Shown here: piece by piece, positions 10,296 through 20,803 of the stretch
Layout of the letters: each line of letters opens with the position of its first letter
How positions within the stretch are numbered: position 1 is the first letter of the stretch
NCBI GenBank assembly: GCA_021186555.1
Contig: JAJKFL010000042.1
Span: forward strand, 45,316,980 to 45,380,979
Length of the DNA stretch: 64,000 nt
From: Reticulitermes speratus
Lineage: Eukaryota > Arthropoda > Insecta > Blattodea > Rhinotermitidae
Direction of reading: 5' to 3'
Notes under the pieces: model-generated
What the model was told of the DNA's origin: nothing
What the model saw: the letters and a program-made list of their open reading frames with translations, nothing else
Database searches by the model: none
Translations under genes and position numbers: made by a program

Positions 10296-10832
10296 ATTTC
10301 AGTTGTTCCTGATGGTAAAGATATTTAAGCTGTTTTGGGTTCCTATACCCTGTCTTGAGGCGAAAGTATGTGGTCGCACTGCGTAGGTCAATGAAAAGCG
10401 TAATTCACGCACTGTAATGCGTGTTGATGTGTGGAGGTTTGCAAGCTTCATAGGCGTTTCAGCCTGTAATGCGTGTTGCTAACTTTGTACGCTGTATCCG
10501 GTTATCGAGGTCAAAGGAAGATTTGTCTATCACCAGCTGTAAAAAAAGTCTTCACCGCAGTGTGTCGCAATTGTGTTTAGTAAAAATAACTTTTTTTGCA
10601 AACGTCTTAAATTTTAATAAAACAAGAGAGATTTATTTCTGTCTTGCAAAGGGAAGCAGTTTGTTTTAAATACCTGCTATTCCTCGTACCATATTTCCTC
10701 CTTCACAATTAATAATTCCCTTCTGTACCAGTGGTGAAAGAACAATGCGATGAGTTACAGAAATAAGTAATGGAACATTTATCACGCGGTAGACATAAAG
10801 CCAAATTTCAGGCCCTTTATTTCTGTTAGATG
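10296..10832. other. unassigned sequence
   Basis: Nothing recognised; a short internal near-repeat (CTGTAATGCGTGTTG) occurs twice around 10411-10480. Confidence 0.35.
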
Positions 10833-11015
10833 AGAGACAGTAGCTTAGTGACCGTAGCGATTAGATTGCGGGTCCGACGACGGGTCTATCAGGGTTCAAA
10901 TACCGGCTCTGGGACCAACCTAGCCTCCTCTCTAATGGGTACCGGGGGCACGGCCAGGTAGTAAACCTGACCACTAATCTCCGTCTACTGCAGAGGTTAA
11001 AAATGCCTGATAACA
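10833..11015 (+). mobile_element. SINE B-related copy, diverged
   Basis: TAGCTTAGTGACCGTAGCG resembles an A box, CAGGGTTCAAATACC a B box, and the body keeps the B/C-type core (CTGGGACCAACCTAGCCTCC, then ATGGGTACCGGGGGC) and GCAGAGGTTAAAA. Shorter than family B. Confidence 0.6.
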
Positions 11016-11390
11016 ACGCATATTTCACTCATAAGATGGATGAAAATGTTCTACCGAAGCTTTTACACAAACCGACAAATCTACACGGTGTCAAAACCCG
11101 AAAGGCCACAACATGAAGTTACCCTATTCTTAATTTCTACACTTTACAAGACACTAAACTACTTTTGTATCATAACTGGGTTACGAATATGTAAGGCTAT
11201 TTATAGCGAAAAAAGTCTGTATTATTTCCCCACTGTAATCCTCACAGTGTTGGCATTTTAAGCGAAAAAGTTCCTAAGCAAGGAAACAGCTATGGATATA
11301 GATCGCTTTTGGAGTATAAAATCCGATAACGCTTCTGTACGAAAGATTTAGACACACCTAACAGAGTTTTAAGAACCAGAAAACCAATTA
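11016..11390. other. unassigned sequence
   Basis: Short open frames only (one of 73 codons at 11040); nothing recognised. Confidence 0.35.
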
Positions 11391-11565
11391 AGAAATCATT
11401 GCTCTTCTGGGATGTTACGTAGCGTAGATTGGTAGTTACCGACGTTTCGAGACAACCCAATCTTAAAACTTGTCCCGAAACGTAATAACTACCAATATAC
11501 GATGCGTAACATCTCAGAAGAGCGAATATCGCATTTACGCCGCGGCGGAAGCCTGAATTCACAGA
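11391..11565. mobile_element. foldback element, family D relative
   Basis: The arms 11401-11455 and 11470-11524 (GCTCTTCTGGGATGTTACG and CGTAACATCTCAGAAGAGC) are inverted. GACGTTTCGAGACAA in one arm faces TTGTCCCGAAACGT in the other. After the right arm comes GCCGCGGCGGAAGCCTGAA, the same single-copy tail as the family D elements at 60352 and 62681. AATTAAGA on both sides may be the remnant of a target duplication. Confidence 0.7.
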
Positions 11566-11671
11566 CAAATTAAGACTTCTTGCTACTTAATTGAGGAGCC
11601 ACCACTGCAAGGAACTAATGAAGTTATTCTAGGCGCAGCTGGTCTATGTAGAAGCTTCACTTATTAAAAAA

Positions 11672-11678
11672 AAATTAT

Positions 11679-11712
<34 letters not shown>
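11672..11712. repeat. (TA)n microsatellite
   Basis: Alternating TA directly abutting the left end of the Tigger-like MITE, which targets TA. Confidence 0.95.
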
Positions 11713-11714
<2 letters not shown>

Positions 11715-11895
11715 GTCGAACTCGGTTATAACGTCAAGAAAGGGACGGAATATTTTGTGTCGTTATAAACGAGTGTTGTTATAACCGAGAAGTACAATGT
11801 TATGGTTAACAGTGAGGAATTAATTGGTACCACAGAATATCTGACGTTATAGACGAGTGTCTATAAACCGATGTCGTTATAACTGGGTTCGACTG
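11713..11895. mobile_element. Tigger/pogo-like MITE, copy 1
   Basis: 183 bp with terminal inverted repeats of the type CAGTCGAACTCGGTTATAAC, inserted in a TA run. Internal GTTATAA repeats are kept. Copies at 37753 and 50270 align along the whole length. No coding capacity; it would have depended on a pogo-type transposase supplied elsewhere. Confidence 0.85.
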
Positions 11896-12027
11896 CATAA
11901 GTTTGGGAATGGCGGGGTTAAAAGTGTTGTAGAAGCAAGATGTGGTGTAAAGTTACAGAGTTACAACATTTCTGGAATTATTCTGCAGGTACTAGGAAAA
12001 CTTATAAAAAATGTCTAGGATATTAGC

Positions 12028-12328
12028 GTGGGCCACGATAGCTCAGTTGCTATAGCGCCTCGCTGCGGGCTGGACGGTCCGGGGATCGAATCCCGGTGAT
12101 GGCGAGATATTCTGCACCCGTCCAGACCGTTCCTGGGGTCCACCCAGCCTCCTATACAATGGGTACTGGGTGTCTTTCCCGGGTGTAAAGCGGCCGGGGA
12201 GTGGAGTTGACCACCCACCCTCATCTAGTGTCCAGGGTTAAAGAAAGAGTAGAGCTATACCTCTACTCCCCCTTCTGGGCCTTCATGTCCTGTTCTAGGG
12301 AGACCTTTACCTTTACCTTTACCTTCAC
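12028..12328 (+). mobile_element. SINE family B, reference copy
   Basis: A perfect 13-bp target duplication CTAGGATATTAGC lies at 12015-12027 and 12329-12341, which fixes both ends. Features in order: A box GATAGCTCAGTTGCTATAGC, B box GGGGATCGAATCCC, GGCGAGAT, core CCCAGCCTCC and GTAAAGCGGCCGGGG, AAGAGTAGAGCTATACC, and a tail of TTTACC repeats. Pol III type promoter; non-coding. Confidence 0.93.
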
Positions 12329-12434
12329 CTAGGATATTAGCTTTTACGTGGCCAAGTCTGGAATAAAGACGCATAAAATTAATAGTAACGCAGTGTTATA
12401 TAGCCAAGCGTCCTCTACCACCGAATTGATTACG

Positions 12435-13175
12435 AAACTCCACGAACAAAACCTGACACTCCGTTACACAAAACCCGACACTCCGTTACACAAAACCTGA
12501 CACTCCGTTACACACAAACCTGACACTCCGTTAAAGAAACCTGACACTCCGTTACACAAAACCTGACACTCCGTTACACAAAACCTGACACTCCGTCCAA
12601 ACCTGACATCTCCGTTACACAAACCTTACACTTACCGTTAACAGATATTACTCGTGGACCAAGTCGTTAACAGACCATAAATATCCGTTACAAACCGACA
12701 CCCTACACAAACCGACACTCGTTACACAAACTGACAACTCCGTAACAAAAACTGACACTCCGTTACACAAAACCTGACACTCCGTTACACAAAACCTGAC
12801 ACTCCGTTACACAAAACCCGACACTCCGTTACACAAAACCCGACACTCCGTTACACAAAACCTGACACTCCGTAACAAAACCTGACACTCCGTTACACAA
12901 AACCTGACACTCCGTTACACAAAACCTGACACTCCGTTACACAAAACCTGACACTCCGTTACACAAAACCTGACACTCCGTCACACAAAACCTGACACTC
13001 CGTACACAAAAACCTGACACTCCGTTACACAAAACCTGACACTCCGTTACACAAAACCTGACACTCCGTTACACAAAACCTGACACTCCGTTACACAAAA
13101 CCTGACACTCCGTTACACAAAACCTGACACTCCGTTACACAAAACCGACACTCCGTTACACAAAACCACCATTGG
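12435..13175 (+). repeat. 22-bp tandem array (CACTCCGTTACACAAAACC type)
   Basis: The unit is 22 bp, with CTGACACTCCGTTACACAA as its main part, repeated about 33 times. Units from 12600 to 12740 are ragged with many indels, while the rest are highly uniform. The uniform part implies recent expansion or homogenisation. Confidence 0.97.
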
Positions 13176-13763
13176 ACCGCCATCATTGTACGTATATAAG
13201 CATAAACTGAGACTTGTTCCCTTCCTACATAATATTTTAAAATATCCTTCGATCCATCACATGCGGTACGTCTGTCTGTCTGTCTGTCTATCTTCCAGCA
13301 AGCAGCTGACACCTTCCCTTTGTGTTTTCCATATCCTCCCTCCTTCCTATCATCCCACCCCAATCTTTGTTCTAATCACTTGCTTTAGACTCCGTTCATC
13401 CTGGATATGCTATGTGTCGAATTTGAAAAATTCTAAAGCTATAAATACGGGTGTTCAATTACGTATCCCTCCTCCCCCCGCTGGTGACCCATCCTGTCAT
13501 TAAGTCACCCTCAGATAAGAAAGAAGTAATCACATTCCTTTTGTGCACCGACTACTCATTTAACGACTTTCTCTGTATCTTCGACTCATGTCTTCCACTT
13601 TAAATGAAACGTCCAACGAATGATTTATGAACTTTTGCACTGCAGTAACGGTGCTGCACTAAATTCAATCACCGATATCTGAATAACTCAAGGGTTTATT
13701 GTTTCACAATTTAGTTTCAACATCCACGTAATGAAGTGCTGTGATCCAAACACTAAAATACAC
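13176..13763. other. unassigned sequence
   Basis: A (TCTG)n stub near 13268-13290 is the only structure. The 105-codon plus frame starting at 13186 has no recognised domain. Confidence 0.4.
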
Positions 13764-13946
13764 TTCAATATAGTCTTCTCGGGCGCACAGCCGCGTCAAT
13801 TCGTTTGAATACAACGTTTCGGGGACTAGCTCCGTCCCCATCCTCAGGCAAAACTGATTTGCCTGAGGATGGGGACGGAGCTAGTCCCCGAAACGTTGTA
13901 TTCAAACGAATTGACGCGGCTGTGCGCCCGAGAAGACTATATTGAA
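13764..13946. mobile_element. perfect palindrome, 2 x 89 bp, with hammerhead-like core
   Basis: Arms 13764-13852 and 13858-13946 appear fully complementary around a 5-nt loop ACTGA. The right arm contains CTGAGGA, T, GGGGAC...GTCCCC, GAAACGTTGT, matching the hammerhead layout on the plus strand. The left arm carries the same on the minus strand. Helix I is weak (UUUG against CAAA, offset). Related in layout to the family D foldbacks but different in sequence. Confidence 0.9.
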
Positions 13947-14157
13947 TCATGTCGCCGCGAAAGTTTTAAAACTTATACTAAAAGACACTAACATAAATTC
14001 ATAAACCTAAAATTATTTCATAAAATTAAAACATTAACCCTAAAGCCCAGTGGTTACTTTACGTACCACCAGGTTTAAGATTAAAAAATTCTAAGAGTAT
14101 ATTTATCCTTATTAATTCTACAGTCAGACACAACATTTCGTTTTAAAGATACGTTTT

Positions 14158-14197
14158 TGGCTACTAGTTTCGGCTCATAAGAGCCATCATCAGGCCA
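14158..14197 (-). ncRNA. hammerhead ribozyme-like motif
   Basis: On the minus strand: UGGC (helix I), CUGAUGA, bulged U, GGCUC-UUAU-GAGCC (helix II), GAA, AC-UA-GU (helix III), A (cleavage position 17), GCCA (helix I return). All conserved core bases of a type I hammerhead are present except for an extra U between A9 and helix II. Activity is unproven. Confidence 0.65.
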
Positions 14198-14256
14198 CAA
14201 CAGAAACTATAAGATGGAAAACTGCATATGTTTTTGTAAGTAGGATATCTCACACC

Positions 14257-14529
14257 TTTTCTTCTTCTTCTTCTTCCATGGCGTTACAGCCCGGGGTGGG
14301 CCAAAGTCTCCTTCTTTTTGGGATTTCATCCCGAAGGTTTCCTTGTCGGTAAGTGTGCATTCTGTAGTGAGTGACCGGCTCACTGACCGCACAAGTTTTT
14401 GCTCGATCCTGATGTGACTGCCAGAGCCATCTGGCAGGCAGTCAGGAGACTTGGGTGTGAAATGGCCGCTTGAATTTTTCTTACGGACACTACTGGCTCT
14501 ATTCATGCCCGAAGGTTCTTTTACATACA
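14257..14529 (-). mobile_element. SINE family E fragment in foldback spacer
   Basis: Shares GCCAGAGCCATCTGGCAGG and CAGTCAGGAGACTTGGGTG with the fuller copy at 49304-49681, and ends on the minus strand with GGCTGTAACGCCATGG followed by AAG repeats. The tRNA-like head is missing. Confidence 0.8.
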
Positions 14530-15167
14530 ATAATAAATAATTACAAATGTGTATAAAAATGTTGTGTATATGTTTCCTAAGTAGAATATTAATGTTAAGT
14601 AAAGTTACAATTTTGATGTTACTTAAAAAGGAAAGCGGTACTTGACATAATTAAAAAGTGTAGGTTAAGAAAGTGAGACGTGGAGTCAATCGTAAAGGTA
14701 TAAATATATATTAAGCAGTACTAATATATACATTATATGCATTTGTAATGTATTTATTATTGTAAAAGCGGGAGATGTCCTACTTACAAAAACATATGGA
14801 GTTTTTCATCTTATAGTTTCTTTTATGGCCTGATGGTGGCTCTTATGAGCCGCAGCTAATAGCCAAAAAAGAAACATATTTTTAAAAACGAAGTGTTGGT
14901 TCTGACTGTAGAATTAACAAGAATAAATACACTCTTGTAATATGTATGCCAAAGGGGATGTCCTGAATTGAAATTAAAAAAATTATACCATCTGCCCACA
15001 CAGACACACACAGTAAATTTATGTTTCTGTATCGATCACAGAACAAACAGCAACTTTTGCCCCATACAACATGTGATTGGCTTTAGTAACAGAGATGGAG
15101 AGTGTTTACTGCGCGGTACGACCTGGGCCTTTAAATATGACATAACGTTTCATCCTTAAAGGGTTAA

Positions 15168-15513
15168 CAGTGCTATGGTACAATATTGTTGCATGATTTT
15201 GCTTCACTTGTTAGCTACGTAGAGACAGACTTCATGGCAGACAGGCGCGGTGCATGTCGGATGTAGAACATGCACGAAATGCATTCCTTTGTGACTTTAT
15301 CTACCAGCGCACGTCAGCAATAAATCTCTTACAGTAGCCAGCGGAATTCTTTCTCTGAGACATGGTGTCGCCTGTCAGATTACTAGTTAGTAAATAGTTC
15401 ATTGTTTGTTTGTGTTTCTTTTTTGGTAAGAAAATTATTGTACTACAAACATACAATAAGTTCGTTGACGTCAGTTATTCGAACAGAGCTTAATTTTGTC
15501 TGATTGCATTATG
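15168..15513. other. unassigned sequence
   Basis: Nothing recognised between the piggyBac-like MITE and the next SINE A. Confidence 0.35.
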
Positions 15514-15727
15514 GCCGATCCCGGTGTCCGCGCGGTCTAAGGCGTGAATCTGCGGCCGTTCACTTGCTGGGATTGAGGGTTCGAATCCCGCCGGGGGCGT
15601 GCATGTCTGGCTCTTGTGAGTGTTGTGCGTTGTCAGGTAGAGGTCTCTGCGACTGGATGATCCCTCGTCCAGGGGAGTATTACCGTGTGTGTGTGGCACT
15701 GAGTGTGATAAAGAAGCAACAATAATG
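15514..15727 (+). mobile_element. SINE family A, short-tail subfamily
   Basis: The head GCCGATCCCGGTGTCCGC and B box GGTTCGAATCC are intact, but the body ends early with a GTGTGTGTG stretch, CACTGAGTGTGAT and AAGAAGCAACAATAA. It lacks the hairpin tail. The copy at 28938 ends the same way, so this is a subfamily and not a random truncation. Confidence 0.85.
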
Positions 15728-15765
15728 ACAGCCTAATTTAAGGATGCTATAGGCAAGTAAACGAA

Positions 15766-15835
15766 CCGGGATAGCTCAGTAGGTACACCGACAAGATTAC
15801 GGCCAGGAACAGAGGAATCGTAAGCCGAAACAGGC
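15766..15835 (+). mobile_element. SINE B-like head fragment
   Basis: GGGATAGCTCAGTAGGTACACCG starts like the SINE B head. It is followed within 10 bases by a minus-strand SINE B, giving a tail-to-tail pair. Confidence 0.55.
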
Positions 15836-15839
15836 AGGG

Positions 15840-16115
15840 TAAAGCTATTTTTCCTTCTCCAAGACGTATGAAGGAGTGGAAGTATAGTTCCGATAAGTCA
15901 TGACTTCGGCACTGCACGGACGTGAGTGATCAACTTCAAGCCCCGGCCGCTTTACCCCCCCGGTACCCCTTGAATAGGAGGATGGGTGAGCCCAAAAGAC
16001 GGTCTGGATACTTTGGAGAAGAGATAAGACTGTCCCCTTGCGGGGAATTGAACCGCGATTCTTTTGATGTACAGACAGTAGTCTAGCCACTATATCGACT
16101 GAGCTATGGAAGCTT
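15840..16115 (-). mobile_element. SINE family B, minus, diverged
   Basis: Minus-strand order: AGCTCAGTCGATATAGTGGC head, B-box-like GGTTCAATTCC, core with CCCATCCTCCTATTCAAGG and GTAAAGCGGCCGGGGC, then ACTTCCACTCC near the end. Confidence 0.75.
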
Positions 16116-16222
16116 TCCACGTTAAAATAAAGGGACATTTGTCGTATTTTTATTAAATGTTGTGTTACAAATACACGACTTATTTTGTTAAACATTACGC
16201 ACTTTGTTCCTCTGTACAGGTT

Positions 16223-16440
16223 ACAGGTACTAATGGCCGTTTTCATTGTTATCGTTTTCTGGGACGTGATGCCATGCAGCTCCAGACAGGTACCAACGTT
16301 TCGAGGTACTTTTCTGCCTCCATCTTCAGGGCAAAATTATAAGTTACTTTACTTTAAATATTACGGCACGAGTTTATCTACCGAAACGTCGGTACCAAGC
16401 TACAAGACGTCTCATCCCAGAGAACAATAACCTTAACACC
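16223..16440. mobile_element. foldback element encoding a FWDVMPCS-like repeat peptide
   Basis: Inverted segments TCTGGGACGTGATG (16258) and GTCTCATCCCAGA (16410) enclose a minus-strand CTGAAGATGGAGG and a CGAAACGT core, then CCGAAACGTCGGTACC. The plus frame reads FIVIVFWDVMPCSSRQVP, a peptide familiar from many insect repeat annotations. It is repeat-derived, not a gene. Confidence 0.65.
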
Positions 16441-16624
16441 ACATTGGGCCCATCTATGCGTCTCTTGCTCAAACACGACGTAGTGTATTAAGACCAACAA
16501 GCTGTTACTTTGCCATTAAAATTTTCGTTGGCCGATATTTTTGCAGCATTCATAATTTAAAACGTTGTTTAAATATGAAGTATGAAATGCTGCAAGTTTT
16601 GAGAAAAATATTTACAAAATTTTG

Positions 16625-16865
16625 AACGGAAAGCCTGAAGGGAAGACAATATGGAACAACATGGCGTACATGGCAGGATAATATTAAAATAAATCTCGAA
16701 AAGAAGATGTTAGGGTTTGGAATAAATTGATCTGATTCAGGGCAGAAACCATGTGATATGCGTCAGTAAACGCGATGAAACTTCGGGACCCACAGAAATC
16801 AGAAAATATCTTAAGTAACTGAGCGACTATCAGCTTCAGAGGGAGGGCTTTCGCTCATGGACTAA
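16625..16865 (+). pseudogene. LINE family F 3'-end fragment
   Basis: CAGGATAATATTAAAATAAA, GAAACTTCGGGACCC and the AACTGAGCGACTATCAGCTTC block follow the family F 3' end. Strongly decayed. Confidence 0.6.
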
Positions 16866-17519
16866 TTTACTTCTTACACAAATGTTGTGAAAGTTTAAAA
16901 ATATTAAATTTTTAAAGACCCTTTTTTTATCAGCCGTCACTGACTTAATACAAGGGAACAATTTATATGGGACATACTATACTATACGTCATGTCACAGT
17001 GTGACTAAAATTATTGCCTTTGGCAAGTTATAAATTCCTTAAAACGTTGCACCATTTATTTATTATTTATCTCTTAAATCAAGAAAGTTGAAATATGTAG
17101 CAACTACATTGTATCTAGAAATGTGGTTCAAAACCTCTCCAAAAACAGGAGGCGAAAAAACTTGGATTCAGATTTTAGATAAATACAACAAAATTACTCA
17201 CGGGAATGATATGACGTCATATTAATGCAATTTGAATGTAAGAAATTACAATATTTAACTGAAATGAAATGCTATGATAATTACTTTTCTTTATCCGTTA
17301 TATATTACAGAGGGAGATGATAAGGCAGATGGTTTATGGCATGCGATTAGGCAGTGTGTGTGTGACTGCGTAGTGCCGTGCGGCACGCGCGTTTCCGGCC
17401 CTAATGGCTCTGGGCGGAACACATATACAGAGTGATAATATTGGGGGGGAGGGTCAGGGTGAAACAGCGCCATTGCGACCGCTCTAACTTGAAGAGCTTC
17501 ATCTGGTGCAGAAAGGAAA
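16866..17519. other. unassigned sequence
   Basis: A/T-rich to 17290, then mixed. Nothing recognised. Confidence 0.35.
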
Positions 17520-18545
17520 TAGGGCCCAAATAATGGCGAAAGAGACACCAACAGGAAGAAAGTGCAACAAAAAGAATAGCAAAAAAGGACACAGGGAGTA
17601 GCCATAAACAAGAAATACAAAGGAAAAGGTCCGAAAGACAGAAAGTTATGAAGAAGAAGACAAAGAGACATGAAGAGGAAGAAAGACAATAAGGAAAGAA
17701 GGGCGGAAATAACGAAAAAGACACCAACAGAAAGAAAGTGTAACAAAAAGGAATGGCAATAAAGGACACAGGGAGAAAGCCATAAACAAGAAATACAAAG
17801 GAAAAGGTCCGAAAGATATAAAGTTATGAAGAAGAAGCTAGAAAGAGACATGAAGAGGAAAGAAAGACAATAAGGAAAGAGGGTGGAAATAATGAAAAAG
17901 ACACCAACAGAAAGAAAGTGTAACAAAAAGGATGGCAAAAAAGGACACAGGGAGTAGCCATAAACAAGAAATACAAAGGAAAAGGTCCGAAAGATATAAA
18001 GTTATGAAGAAGAAGATAGAAAGAGACATGAAGAGGAAAGAAAGACAATAAGGAAAGAAGGGCGAAATAACGAAAACGACACCAACAGAAAGAAAGTGTA
18101 ACAAAAAGAATGGAAATAAAGGACACAGGGAGTAGCCATAAACAAGAAATACAAAGGAAAAGGTCCCGAAAGACAGAAAGTTATGAAGAAGAAGACAAAG
18201 AGACATGAAGAGGAGAGAAAGACAATAAGGAAAGAAGGGCGGAAATAACGAAAAAGACACCAACAGAAAGAAAGTGTAACAAAAAGGATGGCAAAAAAGG
18301 ACACAGGGAGTAGCCATAAACAAGAAACACAAAGGAAAAGGTCCGAAAGATATAAAGTTATGAAGAAGAAGATAGAAAGAGACATGAAGAGGAAAGAAAG
18401 ACAATAAGGAAAGAAGAAAGCATAACAGGAAGGAATGACAAAAAAAGGACACAGGAAGAAAAAAATCCACGAAGAGGAAAGACAAAGGAAAACGTCAGAC
18501 AGAAAGATATAGAGAAAGAGACACAGAAAGAGACACAAAGGTAAA
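17520..18545 (+). repeat. ~178-bp purine-rich satellite array
   Basis: About five units with spacing 177-179 bp, marked by AAGGGCGGAAATAACG at about 17699, 18056 and 18236 and a variant at 17877. Each unit also holds ACACCAACAGAAAGAAAGTG and GGACACAGGGAGTAGCC. The plus strand is almost all A and G with few C/T, so the minus strand gives long open frames rich in F, S, L and C. These are a composition effect. Confidence 0.93.
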
Positions 18546-18737
18546 GTTCACCGTAGAACAGACCACGAAGGCCCAGAGGGGTAGTACAGGTATAGCTCTA
18601 CTCTTTCTTTAACGTCAGCGCTAGATGGGGGTGGGTGGTCAACGCCACGCCCCAGTCGCTTTAACCCCGGGAAAGAGACCCGGTACCCAGTGTACAGGAG
18701 GCTGGGTGAGCCCCAGGGCCGGTGTGGACGGCTGCGG
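18546..18737 (-). mobile_element. SINE family B, truncated, inside purine-rich array
   Basis: The minus strand keeps GGGGCTCACCCAGCCTCC, the GTTAAAGCGACTGGGGCG core and the AAGAGTAGAGCTATACC block, but the tRNA head is absent. Purine-rich array-like sequence continues on both sides (to about 18830). Confidence 0.85.
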
Positions 18738-18830
18738 AAAATATACAAATATACAAAGAGGAAAGAAAACGAGAAACACAGAGGTAAGAAGACACATAAA
18801 GACAAAGAAACATTCATAAAGAAGGAACGG
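18738..18830 (+). repeat. purine-rich satellite remnant
   Basis: AGAGGAAAGAAAACGAGAAACACAG continues the composition and short motifs of the array before the SINE, though no full 178-bp unit is present. Confidence 0.6.
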
Positions 18831-19830
18831 AACGCTACAGGCAAGCTCGCAGGGCCACGATGTTGTAATTTCACATTTCACAAACATTACCTTAACAAAA
18901 TTTGCACATTCTCCAAGACATATTTCCCAACGTAATTTCCGACTCCTATATTACATGTCGCTAGTGTCGTTTCCTTTTCATAAGCTCGCTTGTCCGCCAT
19001 GTTCCCATTACTGATAGCAGACAATTATAAATTACGATCACAGTTTGGTCTCAATGTCTTTCCGGCCCTACGAAGTTTCGTGAAAATCTGTTGACTGGTT
19101 CGAAGGTTAAAATGAGTGGACATTCACAGAGACCACAACTGTCTCGTTAAAATCACGGTGTACAGAAAGCATAGTATCGTTAAAAAAAACAGTTCTATAG
19201 CTGTTAAATTACACTTGGTTGAAAAAAAAATGGTTGATGTTGGTATTGGGGGACACACAGTAACGCTCCAGTAAGTTTTCTCGACATTTTTCCACTGTCT
19301 GCATTATCGATTAAAATGTACAGCAGCAGGCATATACAGCCGGCGCAGGAACAATGGATCTCACTTCCATGATCATGATAAATGAAAAAAAACTATTTCT
19401 AACAGAAGTTAGAAGTAACCGTCACCATAAATCACTTCATACTGATTTAGATGTCAACTGCACAGACTTCATTAATTTCTAGGGTGTTCTTATCTCCAGG
19501 CGAACTTTACAGAACTTTCTAACGTATTTAATATCTAATATCATATCAAAGACGACGAATAGGCCAGTAAATAAAGACAGTATTTTAGAGACGGAGGTAC
19601 GTGTTCGATTACAGGGGTAAAAACATTTCTCTATATTTTATATTGTTCACACCGTGCAGTGTCAATTATCAAATCACAAATATTCAGACCAACAAAATGC
19701 ACTACTGTGTTCAGACATTCTATATTACAGTATCTTGTTAATCAATGCTACATGTTTCGATCACTCATGGGATCATTATCATGGATTACTATCAAAGTAA
19801 TACACTTCAAAACTGAACTAGCAACGTATA
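18831..19830. other. unassigned sequence with one repeat-tail-like block
   Basis: Near 19075-19145 the text GTGAAAATCTGTTGACTGG resembles blocks at 28185 and 58955 and common insect retrotransposon 3' regions. The rest was not recognised. Confidence 0.35.
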
Positions 19831-20088
19831 TTTTTTTCCTATGGCTCGACAGCCCCATGGGGACCTAGGCCTCCTTATTATCGAGGCTTCACGATCACAC
19901 TCAGACACTCCACACTCGGTAGGACTCCTCTGGACGAGTGATCAGCCCGACACAGAGACCTCTACCTGACAACACACAACACTCACAAGAGACAGACATC
20001 CATTACCCTGGCGGGATTCGAACCCACAATCCCAGCAAGCGAGCGGCCGTAGACCCACGCCTTAGACCGCGCGGTCACTGGGATCGGC
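19831..20088 (-). mobile_element. SINE family A, full length, minus
   Basis: All blocks are present from poly-A to GCCGATCCCAGTGACCGC. The flanks CTAGCAACGTATA and CTAGCAGTGCATA agree at 10 of 13 positions, a plausible aged target duplication. Confidence 0.88.
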
Positions 20089-20604
20089 CTAGCAGTGCAT
20101 ATACATATTAAGAGGATACAAAGACGATCAGTTAAGATGTAGGCGATTTGTTGTGTAATGGATCGTTGGTATATTTTGCTTTGGGATTGACTATGTATGT
20201 GTGGAAGGTTGAGACCTGGTATGTGCATGACCTTTCAACCCACGGGTAGAGAGATTTCTTTCATGGGGAGTAAAGCTGGGAGTACCTGAAACAGATCAAT
20301 CCGTTCTAAATAGTGCAGTGCCGACATTCAAAATGCGTGGAGCATAACTTCCACTTATTCATATACCTATTAAATTGATTGTAAATATTAAACCCCTTCC
20401 CCAACATAACGAAATATGAGTTTTCACAATTGTGGAGTAATAGCGTGTAGGATCGTAGATGGTTACCGCGGTCTACTTCAAACTTCAAGACCAGACCACA
20501 ACTTATAATAAAGTCGGACGCTACATAAATATCTAATGTATGAGTGTGTAACTGTATTTATGTACGTGAAGTTAAAATTGTCCGTATTAAAAACAACGTA
20601 ACGT
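20089..20604. other. unassigned sequence
   Basis: Nothing recognised. Confidence 0.35.
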
Positions 20605-20803
20605 CGTTGTGTGGATGACTGGAGGTACAGCTCCATTCATTCTTAGTTTAGGCACTACACTGTGACCGGTCAACATCATACCCCCCCACCGCTTTATATC
20701 CGCGGATAAAGCCCCAGGTAACCATTGGATAGGAAGTGGTTGGAACACCAGATACACAGTGAAGAGGGAAACTTGCACTTATACCGGGAATCAAACCCAT
20801 ATA
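20605..20803 (-). mobile_element. SINE family B, minus, split by a MITE
   Basis: Blocks: GAATGGAGCTGTACCTCC, AAAGCGGTGGGGGG and GGTTTGATTCCCGG (B box). The tRNA head is cut by the element at 20804-21197, and what seems to be its remainder (GTGTAGCCTAGTCACAGACTG) follows at about 21200-21245. Confidence 0.75.

Larger units (their letters stand above)
14093..14936. mobile_element. inverted-repeat retroelement-like insertion with nested SINE E
   Basis: The arms 14093-14250 and 14770-14936 are inverted copies (outer ends AAGAGTATATTTATCC and AATAAATACACTCTT). The spacer holds a SINE E fragment. ATTAAAAAATT before and ATTAAAAAAATT after the insertion may be a target duplication. The left arm carries a well-formed hammerhead-like motif on the minus strand. 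The right-arm copy has lost the GAAAC core. Inverted terminal copies are a known habit of Penelope-like elements; that link is an inference here. Confidence 0.7.
14034..15167. mobile_element. piggyBac-like MITE split by a foldback insertion
   Basis: It starts TTAACCCTAAAGCCCAGTGG and ends CCTTAAAGGGTTAA, with TTAA at each outer edge as in piggyBac insertions. The interior matches the MITE at 54758 (CAGAACAAACAGC, GTGTTTACTGCGCGGTACG). It is interrupted by the inverted-repeat element at 14093-14936, so the MITE is older. No transposase remains. Confidence 0.8.

Noticed and set aside
17291-18538. Several 100-215 codon minus frames rich in F, S, L and C that look like membrane proteins
   Set aside because: They are reverse readings of the purine-rich 178-bp satellite; hydrophobicity comes from TTC, TTT and TCT codons and repeats with the unit.
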